Positions 7,501 through 13,835 of a stretch of 13,835 nt of DNA are shown here, piece after piece (the first letter of the stretch is position 1; every line of letters begins with the position of its first letter). A program made the position numbers and the translations under genes. The notes under the pieces are model-generated. The model was not told the DNA's origin, searched no databases, and saw nothing but the letters and a program-made list of their open reading frames with translations. Location: NCBI GenBank assembly GCA_024697705.1, contig JAILFF010000272.1:1-13835 (forward strand), in the 5' to 3' direction. The DNA comes from Ruminococcus sp. Its GTDB lineage: Bacteria; Bacillota; Clostridia; Oscillospirales; Ruminococcaceae.

Positions 7501-8184
7501 ATGGAAGTATTGAAAACGGAAGAACTTACCAAGATATACGGAAAGGAACAGAACAAAGTCACGGCGCTCGATAACGCAAACCTTGTCGTAAATCAGGGCG
7601 AATTTGCGGCGATAGTCGGCACATCGGGCAGCGGAAAATCAACGCTTTTACATATGCTCGGCGGACTGGACAGACCTACCTCGGGCAAGGTGTTCGTGGA
7701 CGGGAAGGACATATTTTCGCTGAAAGACGAAGCGCTTACCATATTCCGCCGCAGAAAGATAGGCTTTGTGTTCCAGTCGTTCAACCTTGTTCCGACGCTC
7801 AATGTTTACGAAAATATCGTGTTCCCGATACAGCTTGACGGAAATAATGTTGACGAGAAATTCGTGAGCGAAGTCATCGGTATACTCGGTCTTTCCGATA
7901 TGCAGAGCCGTTTGCCGAATCAGCTTTCGGGCGGTCAGCAGCAGCGCGTGGCTATCGCAAGAGCCTTAGCCGCCAAACCCGCGATAATCCTTGCGGACGA
8001 ACCGACGGGCAACCTTGACAGCAAGACCTCGCAGGACGTTCTGAGCCTTTTGAAAGTCACGGGGCAGAAATTCGGTCAAACTATCGTGATGATTACCCAC
8101 AACGAAGCCATTGCGCAGATGGCTGACCGCATTATCCGCATCGAGGACGGACATATCGTAAAGGGCGGTGAGCCTAATGAATAA
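7501..8184 (+). CDS. ABC transporter ATP-binding protein (MacB/LolD/BceA-type)
   Basis: The 227-residue ATPase has all family motifs: Walker A GTSGSGKST (40-48), Q-loop Gln92 in FVFQSFNLVP, signature LSGGQQQR (142-149), Walker B AIILADEP (161-168) followed by TGNLDS, and switch His200. The length is the normal minimum for this family, with no C-terminal tail, unlike the ATPase at 3916-4674. A strong ribosome binding site (GAGGTGAG, 7489-7496) precedes the ATG. Its last codons overlap the start of the permease at 8177 by 8 bases, so the two are translationally coupled and make one exporter. It is transcribed away from the regulator operon. Cargo is unknown; related systems remove antimicrobial peptides or move lipoproteins and wall-active compounds. 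Confidence 0.96.
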   Translation: MEVLKTEELTKIYGKEQNKVTALDNANLVVNQGEFAAIVGTSGSGKSTLLHMLGGLDRPTSGKVFVDGKDIFSLKDEALTIFRRRKIGFVFQSFNLVPTLNVYENIVFPIQLDGNNVDEKFVSEVIGILGLSDMQSRLPNQLSGGQQQRVAIARALAAKPAIILADEPTGNLDSKTSQDVLSLLKVTGQKFGQTIVMITHNEAIAQMADRIIRIEDGHIVKGGEPNE

Positions 8185-10711
8185 GGTAAAAAACAAAAAG
8201 GCGATACGCCGCCTTGCGTTCCGCGAGCTGAAAGCCGACCGCAGAATGAATATCGTGGTGGTGCTTTCGATCATGCTGACCTGCATAATGTTCACGGCGC
8301 TGACCACGATAGGCGGCGGCATGATGAACGGTATGCAGCAGGAGACAATGCGTCAGGTCGGCGGCAACAGAATGGCGGGCATCAAGTTAGTTCTGCCCGA
8401 GGACTATGAAAAGGTAAAGCACGACGCCGCGACAAAGGATCTTGTCTATCGTATCATCATCGGCAACGCGGTGAACACCGAGCTTAAAAATGTCAAAGCC
8501 GAGTTCAACTGCGCGGGCGACGATGACGCCGCAAAAGCTTCTTTCTGCTATCCTTCCGTCGGCAGACTGCCCGAAAGCATCAATGAGACAGCGCTCAGCA
8601 CGGTCGTTCTCGACGAATTGCAGCTGCCGCATGAGATCGGCACGCCCGTACACATAAGTCTTGACATTGACGGCGTTGTTACGGAGCATGATCTTACCCT
8701 GTGCGGCTACTGGGAAGGTGACAAGGTGGCGATGGCGCAGATATGCTGGATTTCGCGGGCTTTTGCCGATAAATACGCGCCTACCCCTTCGGAAAGCTTT
8801 TACACTCGGGAACACCGTACTTATGCCGGGTACTGGCAGGTGGATTTTAATTATTTCAACAGCTGGAACATCACGGGAAAGACAGAGGCGCTTCTTTCAA
8901 GGCTTTACGGCGATAATACATCGGAATTTCCCGATACGGGCATAAACTGGGCGTTCTCGGCAAGCGACGTGGAGCCGGGCAGCATTGTGGGGGCTATCGT
9001 TATACTGCTTGTTATATTTGCGGCGGGTTATTTGATAATCTACAATATTTTCCATATCAATATCTCGTCGAATATACGCAACTACGGGCTTTTAAAAACC
9101 ATCGGCACCACGGCAAAGCAGATAAGACATATGGTAAGAGTGCGTGCGGCGGTGTATTCGGCATTCGGCATACCGTTCGGTATCGTCATCGGCGTTTTGT
9201 TAAGCAGGCTGATGATGAGCTCGATAGTAAGTATACTGAACATACGCTCGGCGGAAAGCTATTCCGTAAGTGCCGAGCTGCTCATGACGATGTGCCTTAT
9301 TTCGGCGGCGTTCACATTCGCGACAGTCATGATAAGCTGCCGCAAGCCCTGCAAGATCGCGGGCAGCGTTTCCCCGATCGAAGCGCTCAGATATAACGAA
9401 ACGGATATAAATATAAAGAAAGACAGAAAAAAGACAAACAAAGTCAATCCCTTCTCGATAGCGCTGGGCAATATGTCGCGCAGCAGAAAAAAGACCGTCG
9501 TCGTGGTGCTTTCGCTGACGCTGAGTCTGGTGCTTGTCAACACGCTTTTCACGGTGCTGAAAGGCATTGACAAAGATAAATACATCAGAGATTCTATCGT
9601 CGGCGACGCGATGATCCGCCATACCGATAATACCAACCTGATAGGCGATCGCATAAATGGCGTTACTACCGAAGCGATAGCCGACCTGCAACAGATAGAA
9701 GGCGCGGAAACTCACCCGATATACTTTACTTACGGCGGCGTTTGCCCCGAAGGGGAACAGCTCGAACAGCTGAAAAAGCTTTATGAGAAGTACGGCGGCG
9801 ATGAGGTCTTGGCAGCGCATCTTGAAGGAGCTGTCTCCGGCAGCTATACGGCAGCAATTTACGGCATCGACGCGGATACCACAGCATATTTCGAGCCCAT
9901 TGAGGGAAGCATCGACACCGAAAAGCTTAAGTCGGGAAAATATGCGATCGTTCATACCTATCTCTGGAACTCGGACGGCGACAGCGATGTCGAGATATAT
10001 CATGCCGGTGATACGATAAAGGTGGAATGCGGAGACAAAATGCGCGAATACGAGGTAATGGCGGTGAGCATTATTCCCTATCCGCTTTCCACAAAGGTTT
10101 ACAGCATTTTGGAAACGAACGTGATCGTCAGCGCCGAGGAATATCTTTCGCTGACCGATAAGCCGGCTGCTACTTGTGCGATGATAAACACCTCCGACGA
10201 GAGCGGTCGGGTAAAGGAGCAGCTGAAAGCATACTGCGACCGTCAGGGCTCTCCGCTTGTCTACACCGACAAGCAAACCTATCTTGACGAATTCAACGAT
10301 CTTCTCGTCATGGTAAAGCTGGTCGGCGGCACGCTTTCGGGAATACTTGCGCTGATCGGAATACTCAACTTTATCAACGCCGTGGTAACGGGCATACTTT
10401 CCCGCCGCCGCGAGCTTGCGATGATGAACGCCGTCGGCATGACAGGCGGTCAGCTGAAAAAAATGCTGATGTGGGAGGGCGTTCACTATGCCGTGCTGAC
10501 GGCGGTATGCTCGGCAGCTGTCGGAGCGCTGCTCAGCCGTACAGCGGTACGCGGCGCGACGGGAGATATGTTCTTTTTCAGCTATCATTTCACGCTGCTG
10601 CCCATTCTTATCTGCGTACCCGTACTGCTCATGCTTTCGGCGGTGATACCTTCGGTTTCGTATAAGGCGATCTGTCATGACAGCATAGTGGAGAGACTCA
10701 GAGAAAACTAA
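8177..10711 (+). CDS. ABC transporter permease with two FtsX domains (second exporter)
   Basis: The 844-residue partner of the preceding ATPase has a basic N-terminus, TM1 near residues 25-45 and an extracytoplasmic domain to about 265. The first FtsX domain (about 268-395) carries the coupling motif NIRNYGLLKTIGTT. The second half opens with a TM near 437-460 (KKTVVVVLSLTLSLVLVN), has another extracytoplasmic domain (about 461-700), and ends in FtsX helices with SRRRELAMMNAVGMT. The ATG at 8177 is preferred to the GTG at 8168 because GGTGAG (8167-8172) serves as its ribosome binding site. Overall layout equals the permease at 4696-7131, but the two are only distantly similar by eye, so this is a second system and not a recent duplicate. 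It ends 24 bases before the terminator. Confidence 0.94.
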   Translation: MNKVKNKKAIRRLAFRELKADRRMNIVVVLSIMLTCIMFTALTTIGGGMMNGMQQETMRQVGGNRMAGIKLVLPEDYEKVKHDAATKDLVYRIIIGNAVNTELKNVKAEFNCAGDDDAAKASFCYPSVGRLPESINETALSTVVLDELQLPHEIGTPVHISLDIDGVVTEHDLTLCGYWEGDKVAMAQICWISRAFADKYAPTPSESFYTREHRTYAGYWQVDFNYFNSWNITGKTEALLSRLYGDNTSEFPDTGINWAFSASDVEPGSIVGAIVILLVIFAAGYLIIYNIFHINISSNIRNYGLLKTIGTTAKQIRHMVRVRAAVYSAFGIPFGIVIGVLLSRLMMSSIVSILNIRSAESYSVSAELLMTMCLISAAFTFATVMISCRKPCKIAGSVSPIEALRYNETDINIKKDRKKTNKVNPFSIALGNMSRSRKKTVVVVLSLTLSLVLVNTLFTVLKGIDKDKYIRDSIVGDAMIRHTDNTNLIGDRINGVTTEAIADLQQIEGAETHPIYFTYGGVCPEGEQLEQLKKLYEKYGGDEVLAAHLEGAVSGSYTAAIYGIDADTTAYFEPIEGSIDTEKLKSGKYAIVHTYLWNSDGDSDVEIYHAGDTIKVECGDKMREYEVMAVSIIPYPLSTKVYSILETNVIVSAEEYLSLTDKPAATCAMINTSDESGRVKEQLKAYCDRQGSPLVYTDKQTYLDEFNDLLVMVKLVGGTLSGILALIGILNFINAVVTGILSRRRELAMMNAVGMTGGQLKKMLMWEGVHYAVLTAVCSAAVGALLSRTAVRGATGDMFFFSYHFTLLPILICVPVLLMLSAVIPSVSYKAICHDSIVERLREN

Positions 10712-10735
10712 TGCCGTATCTCACAGAATCGGCAC

Positions 10736-10777
10736 AAAAAAACCTCACGGACCCAAAATGGTCCGTGAGGTTTTTTT
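10736..10777. terminator. Bidirectional intrinsic terminator
   Basis: An 18-base arm (10736-10753, A7 then CCTCACGGACC) pairs perfectly with 10760-10777 across a 6-base loop. The A-run on one side and T-run on the other let it work in both directions. It separates the plus exporter operon from the convergent anti-sigma gene ending at 10794. Confidence 0.95.
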
Positions 10778-10793
10778 GTTTACGGGATCGGTA

Positions 10794-11527
10794 TCAGCTT
10801 GCAATTACCTTTTCGGCTATATCAAGCATCTCCGTCTCGCTGTATCCGTCTTCATCGGAATAGATGCAGCGGAAATGACCGTCCTGTACCCAGCTGCACA
10901 GATAATACTTCTCTCCGTAGCCCTTGAGCGTGAGCGCAATGCCGTTCACTTCCCTTTCCGCTTCGGAATCGTATTCATTGTAATCTCCCGAGATATCCTC
11001 TTCCGTTTTGCCTGTTCTTATGCAGCACCTTTCGCCGTCTGCGCCGCAGTAGTTGATCTCCGCGATTTTCCCGCCGATCAGGAAATACGATCTTTCCGTC
11101 ACCTCAAACAACATTTCGATATCATGCACTTCTATGCCGAACGCATTTGAAAGCTCTTCGGCACTCTTGAATTCCTCGGGTGCTAAAAAAACCGACGCTT
11201 CGGGCGTGGAACCGTCGCCCGTGTCTGTAATGTCGGGCTCCGATACGACGGGAGCCGCAGTGTCCGTTGTTGTGACTGTTGTTACATATGTCGCAGTTGT
11301 GCCCGGCTGCTGCGGCAGCTGTTCTCTTCTCTTCTGTTCATAAAGGTAAGTCCTGCGACCACCACGATGCACGCAGCAGCAGCGGTTAATATCCCCGTAG
11401 TCATTCGTATTCTTTTTCGGCGCTGTTCCGCTTCGATATTCCCGATTATCCGCTCGCGCATCTCTTCGGTCAGTTCGATATGTTTCATTATTTCATTATA
11501 CTTGCTCACCGAAATCATACTCCCCAT
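10794..11527 (-). pseudogene. Transmembrane anti-sigma factor, split by a frameshift
   Basis: Two overlapping frames together make one anti-sigma factor of about 243 residues. The upstream frame, from the ATG at 11527 with AGAGGT five bases before it, encodes a cytoplasmic sigma-binding segment (YNEIMKHIELTEEMRERII) and one transmembrane helix (about 43-62, GILTAAAACIVVVAGLTFM). The downstream frame continues with a Thr/Pro/Gln-rich linker and an extracellular domain of about 125 residues, to the stop at 10794. The switch lies in the tract AGAAGAGAAGAG (11324-11335). Removing two bases there restores a smooth MNRREEQLPQQPG join. The gene overlaps the sigma-factor stop by 32 bases, as usual for such pairs. 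The extracellular domain resembles DUF4367 and the C-terminal domain of the protein at 12120-13262. It may be a real mutation, a phase-variable site or a sequencing error. As written the protein would stay in the membrane but lack its sensor domain. Confidence 0.8.
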
Positions 11528-12107
11528 TAAGTACCTCTTTGAGCTTTGTGCGGGCGCGTTTCAGTCTTGTGCGGATATTCGAGCCCGTTTCGCCGAGCAT
11601 TTCCGCGATCTCGTCGGTCTGATAGCCCTCCTCGTAAAAGAGATGTATCACCTCGCGGTAATTCTCGGGCAGCGACTTGACGGCGTTCCACACAAAAGAC
11701 AGGTCTTCGCGTTTCTCCGCGACAAGCTCATCGTTCAGCTCGTCGGTTTCCCTCAGCTTGTTGTATTCCAAGCGGTTCTTCGACATATTCGCCGCTACCC
11801 GCAGCAGCCATGCCTTTTCGTGTTCATCTCTCTCAAACTTCGGCTTTATTTCGATCAGCTTCATCAGAACGTCCTGCAAAATATCCTCCGCGTCCTGCAT
11901 ATTGTGCAGATACGAATAAGCCATCCTGAGTATGCGGTTCCCGTGCCTGTCCATGATCTCGCGCAGATGCCGCTCCTGCTCTGCCTTTGCCGACGAAGCC
12001 GAACGCATTTTCGCGAAGGGCTGCGCCGCAAGCAGATACACCGAATAACATATCCGTGACAGCCGCAGATAAATACTTTGCAGGGTATTTCGGTTTGCAA
12101 GTTCCAT
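11496..12107 (-). CDS. ECF-type RNA polymerase sigma factor
   Basis: The 203-residue sigma factor directs RNA polymerase to its own promoter class and should be held inactive by the anti-sigma factor encoded next. Region 2 spans about residues 48-115 (RILRMAYSYLHNMQDAEDILQDVLMKLI, shown in part by AEDILQDV). Region 4 spans about 137-193 (SLPENYREVIHLFYEEGY, TDEIAEMLGETGSNIRTRL), which forms the helix-turn-helix for the -35 element. The ATG at 12107 has GGAG (12117-12114) 6 bases upstream, whereas the internal Met34 has none, so a 33-residue N-terminal extension is kept; most ECF proteins lack one. The gene starts 12 bases after the stop of the secreted protein and overlaps the anti-sigma gene by 32 bases, which fits a three-gene operon. 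The regulon is unknown. Confidence 0.93.
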   Translation of the reverse strand: MELANRNTLQSIYLRLSRICYSVYLLAAQPFAKMRSASSAKAEQERHLREIMDRHGNRILRMAYSYLHNMQDAEDILQDVLMKLIEIKPKFERDEHEKAWLLRVAANMSKNRLEYNKLRETDELNDELVAEKREDLSFVWNAVKSLPENYREVIHLFYEEGYQTDEIAEMLGETGSNIRTRLKRARTKLKEVLNGEYDFGEQV

Positions 12108-12119
12108 GATATTCTCCAG

Positions 12120-13262
12120 TTAGTTATTTTCTGCTATCAGCGCTGCCGCCAGCTTCTTTGCGGTCTTGGCGGAAACGCCTTCTTTCACACAGAAAGAGTA
12201 GCTGTCAGTGCCGTCGCACCAGATAATGCTGTATACCTTGCTTTTCTGTCCGCGCATGGTCACGGTCCGACCGTTAATTTTGACGTCGGCAGTCTTTGGA
12301 TATTTGTTCCAGTCGCCCGAAATGTCGCTCGTTCCCGCACCCTTGCGGAAGGTGATCTTCTCGCTCTTGCTGCCGTAGCCTACCTCTGCAAGACCCTCTT
12401 TTGCCCGAACGAAGCATATCTTCTTTCCGCCGAGCCTTGCGGGAGCGGAGAATGTGAGCCCCGCAGCTTTTGCAGCCTTCTTAACGGAATTGAAATCGGA
12501 CCAGGGATTGGGCATATCCGTTCCCGTCGAGCCCGATCCGCCGCTTCCGGAGGAAGGTTCGTCTTTCTCGCCGAAGCCGATAGTTTCCACACCGTTCATT
12601 TCGGTATTTTCCGAAAGATCCTCGTATATCGTAACAAGCACGAATTTCGGCTCTGAATTCGGAGAAATAACGAGCGATCTGCAAAGGATCATATAATTCG
12701 TTCCGGCAACGACCTGACTTCCGAGATAGGCGATAGGCTCGTAATCCACGCCGTCGATATTTTTCATTGTCTTGCCAAAAGCCGCCGCAGCTTTTTTGTT
12801 TTTGCTAAGGTCCGTGTCGCCGGTATTTGCTTCAAATCCGCCGGGGAGAGCTTCGCCAATTATGGTCTTGATGCCCGTGATCGAAGCGCCGCCGTTTAAG
12901 TCCTCATAGATGTATACGAGCTGATACTGCGGCTTTGCGTCGGGAACGACTGCGGTCACCTTGCAGAGCAGACAGTATTTCATTCCTGCAACGACCTGCC
13001 TGCCGATCACCGCCACGGGCTCGTAAGAAGCCCCTTCAAGGCACTCGACAGCCTTGTCGAATGCAGCCTTAGCGGCGGGATTGCCCTCGATCGAGGTATC
13101 ACCGCTGACCGCTTCCCAGCCGCCGTCACGATGAATGTCAAAGCTTCCCACAGTGATGATCTCTGTTTCGGCAGCTGCCGCATTGTTCCCTGCCGCATCG
13201 GCATAAACCGTCATAGAAGCCGAAAGTGTGAGTGCGATAACCATAGACATAAACTTTTTCAT
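12120..13262 (-). CDS. Secreted protein with two cystatin-like repeats and a DUF4367-like C-terminal domain
   Basis: The 380-residue protein has a signal peptide (about 1-21, ending TVYA) and no lipobox or membrane anchor, so it is probably released. Two tandem repeats follow (about 47-133 and 140-228). Both read GG-aromatic-E, then A-x-F-x-K, YEPxAxxG, the exact cystatin-type motif QVVAG (89-93 and 183-187), a short Y..LC strand and a YEDL strand. A Gly/Ser linker (about 233-250) leads to a C-terminal domain (about 256-378). That domain shares DISGD(W/Y)N(K/E)Y and the following strand pattern with the extracellular part of the anti-sigma factor two genes on. The start has only a weak ribosome binding site. 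Cystatins inhibit papain-like proteases, but the pentapeptide alone does not prove inhibition. It heads the sigma operon; a role as ligand or modulator of that signalling is inference. No gene name recognised. Confidence 0.85.
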   Translation of the reverse strand: MKKFMSMVIALTLSASMTVYADAAGNNAAAAETEIITVGSFDIHRDGGWEAVSGDTSIEGNPAAKAAFDKAVECLEGASYEPVAVIGRQVVAGMKYCLLCKVTAVVPDAKPQYQLVYIYEDLNGGASITGIKTIIGEALPGGFEANTGDTDLSKNKKAAAAFGKTMKNIDGVDYEPIAYLGSQVVAGTNYMILCRSLVISPNSEPKFVLVTIYEDLSENTEMNGVETIGFGEKDEPSSGSGGSGSTGTDMPNPWSDFNSVKKAAKAAGLTFSAPARLGGKKICFVRAKEGLAEVGYGSKSEKITFRKGAGTSDISGDWNKYPKTADVKINGRTVTMRGQKSKVYSIIWCDGTDSYSFCVKEGVSAKTAKKLAAALIAENN

Positions 13263-13409
13263 AACAAATACCGGCTTTCCGTAAAATTATAATATTTAGT
13301 CTTTACTCTTAACGGCTTTATCTGCCGTTCTGTCTTATATACAGGCGGCTGAGAAAAATTGTGACACACTTTGAAAAAATTTTTTGAAATTTTGCCGCAA
13401 ACGAGCAGC

Positions 13410-13447
13410 TTTAGCAAATCTCACAAAGTAAAGGTAATTCTGCTAAA
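13410..13447 (-). promoter_or_regulatory. Inverted repeat in the leader of the sigma operon
   Basis: TTTAGCA (13410-13416) and TGCTAAA (13441-13447) are perfect inverted arms around 24 bases, within the predicted untranslated leader. It could be an RNA stem or an operator; the arms are short, so chance remains possible. Confidence 0.35.
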
Positions 13448-13537
13448 CGTATATCAGCGATTTAAACAAGCACAAAATTTCCGACCGTACACTTACACTG
13501 CTTTGCATCTCAATAAAGATCTTGTCGTTTTTTGCTC

Positions 13538-13566
13538 ATTATATCATAATTACGGGAAACTGTCAA
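13538..13566 (-). promoter_or_regulatory. Consensus sigma-A promoter of the sigma operon
   Basis: On the minus strand TTGACA (13566-13561), a 17-base spacer and TATAAT (13543-13538) form a perfect match to the housekeeping promoter. Transcription should begin near 13531, about 270 bases before the ATG of the secreted protein. Confidence 0.85.
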
Positions 13567-13590
13567 TGTTAAATTTCAAATTATACCCGG

Positions 13591-13623
13591 AACAAAACGG
13601 CGTTTTTTCCGTGACGGCGCCGT
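13591..13623 (-). terminator. Probable intrinsic terminator of the XRE-type gene
   Basis: On the minus strand ACGGCG (13623-13618) pairs with CGCCGT (13602-13597) across a 15-base loop, followed by TTTTGTT. The stem is short and the loop long, so it is moderately convincing. The 14-base perfect palindrome TGACGGCGCCGTCA (13612-13625), which contains the gene's stop codon, competes with it. Confidence 0.45.
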
Positions 13624-13835
13624 CATATCATCTTGATGACTATTATCTGGTCGATCGTCACGCCAAACATATCAGCGATTATTATCATGTTGTCGATAGT
13701 GGGGACTGCGTCTCCGCGCATCCACTTGAAGATCGCCTGCGGAGTGTTGAACCCGCATCTCGCCTGAACGTCGGCGACTCTGAACCCCTTTGCACGCATT
13801 ATAGTTTTTATGTTAGCACCTGTCGCGGCAACATC
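13623..13835 (-). CDS. XRE-type helix-turn-helix regulator (5' truncated by the window)
   Basis: The minus frame is open from the right edge to the TGA at 13625-13623, giving 70 residues without the N-terminal few. The sequence TGANIKTIMRAKGFRVADVQ is a helix-turn-helix start, followed by CGFNTPQAIFKWMRGDAVPT as turn and recognition helix. IDNMIIIADMFGVTIDQII is the closing helix pair of a one-domain XRE fold. Proteins of this size bind DNA as dimers and usually control nearby genes. It is separated from the sigma operon by a probable terminator and that operon's own promoter, so it is likely a separate unit. Fold is secure; target is unknown. Confidence 0.88.
   Translation of the reverse strand, partial: DVAATGANIKTIMRAKGFRVADVQARCGFNTPQAIFKWMRGDAVPTIDNMIIIADMFGVTIDQIIVIKMI

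Larger units (their letters stand above)
13263..13622. other. Intergenic leader region before the sigma operon
   Basis: The 360 bases are A+T rich and hold no convincing gene. They contain the terminator of the XRE gene, a consensus promoter, and then a leader of about 270 bases. The leader has an A6T6 tract (13374-13385) typical of bent DNA and a 7-base inverted repeat at 13410-13447. A second TATAAT on the minus strand (13291-13286) lies 23 bases before the secreted-protein start but has no good -35. No known riboswitch class was recognised. Confidence 0.6.

Noticed and set aside
9200..10678. Long minus-strand open frame of 492 codons
   Set aside because: It lies opposite the FtsX permease, has no recognisable domain and an unnatural His/Arg/Tyr-rich composition; it is a shadow of the real gene.
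13445..13513. Short leader peptide of about 21 codons on the minus strand in the sigma operon leader
   Set aside because: There is no ribosome binding site in front of its ATG and no amino-acid bias or attenuator structure to support it.

Overview
The window looks like a chromosomal segment from a Gram-positive gut or rumen clostridium, most likely a Ruminococcus-type member of the Oscillospiraceae. This is inferred from protein style (MacB/Bce-type exporters, an ECF sigma factor with a transmembrane anti-sigma factor, QVVAG-repeat secreted proteins), GGAGG/GGTGAG ribosome binding sites and sigma-A-like promoters. The species cannot be fixed from this sequence alone. There are no rRNA or tRNA genes, CRISPR arrays, transposases or phage genes.

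Left edge (1-559): the 3' end of a sensor histidine kinase on the + strand, then a short intergenic stretch with a small inverted-repeat element built from ACAGTGA units.

Central locus (560-10711): two divergent operons share a 369-base regulatory region (7132-7500). The minus operon is transcribed as FtsX permease, ABC ATPase, secreted C45-family Ntn-hydrolase lipoprotein, OmpR-type response regulator, histidine kinase. The junctions are tight: 21 bases, then 1 base, then two 4-base ATGA overlaps. The plus operon is a second ABC ATPase and FtsX permease pair that overlap by 8 bases. The two-component system presumably controls one or both exporter modules. The unusual member is the lipoprotein hydrolase/acyltransferase, placed between the exporter and its regulators, which suggests a sense, modify and export response to an amide-containing compound at the cell surface. 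An 18-bp-stem bidirectional terminator (10736-10777) closes the plus operon and the convergent sigma operon.

Right locus (10794-13566): a minus-strand operon encodes a secreted protein with two cystatin-like repeats and a C-terminal DUF4367-like domain, then an ECF sigma factor, then a transmembrane anti-sigma factor. The anti-sigma gene is split by a frameshift in a GA-rich tract. Its extracellular domain is visibly homologous to the C-terminal domain of the secreted protein two genes upstream, so the secreted protein may act as a ligand, decoy or modulator for the anti-sigma factor. A consensus sigma-A promoter lies about 270 bases before the operon's first start codon, giving a long leader.

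Right edge (13623-13835): the 3' part of a small XRE-type helix-turn-helix regulator on the minus strand, running off the window.
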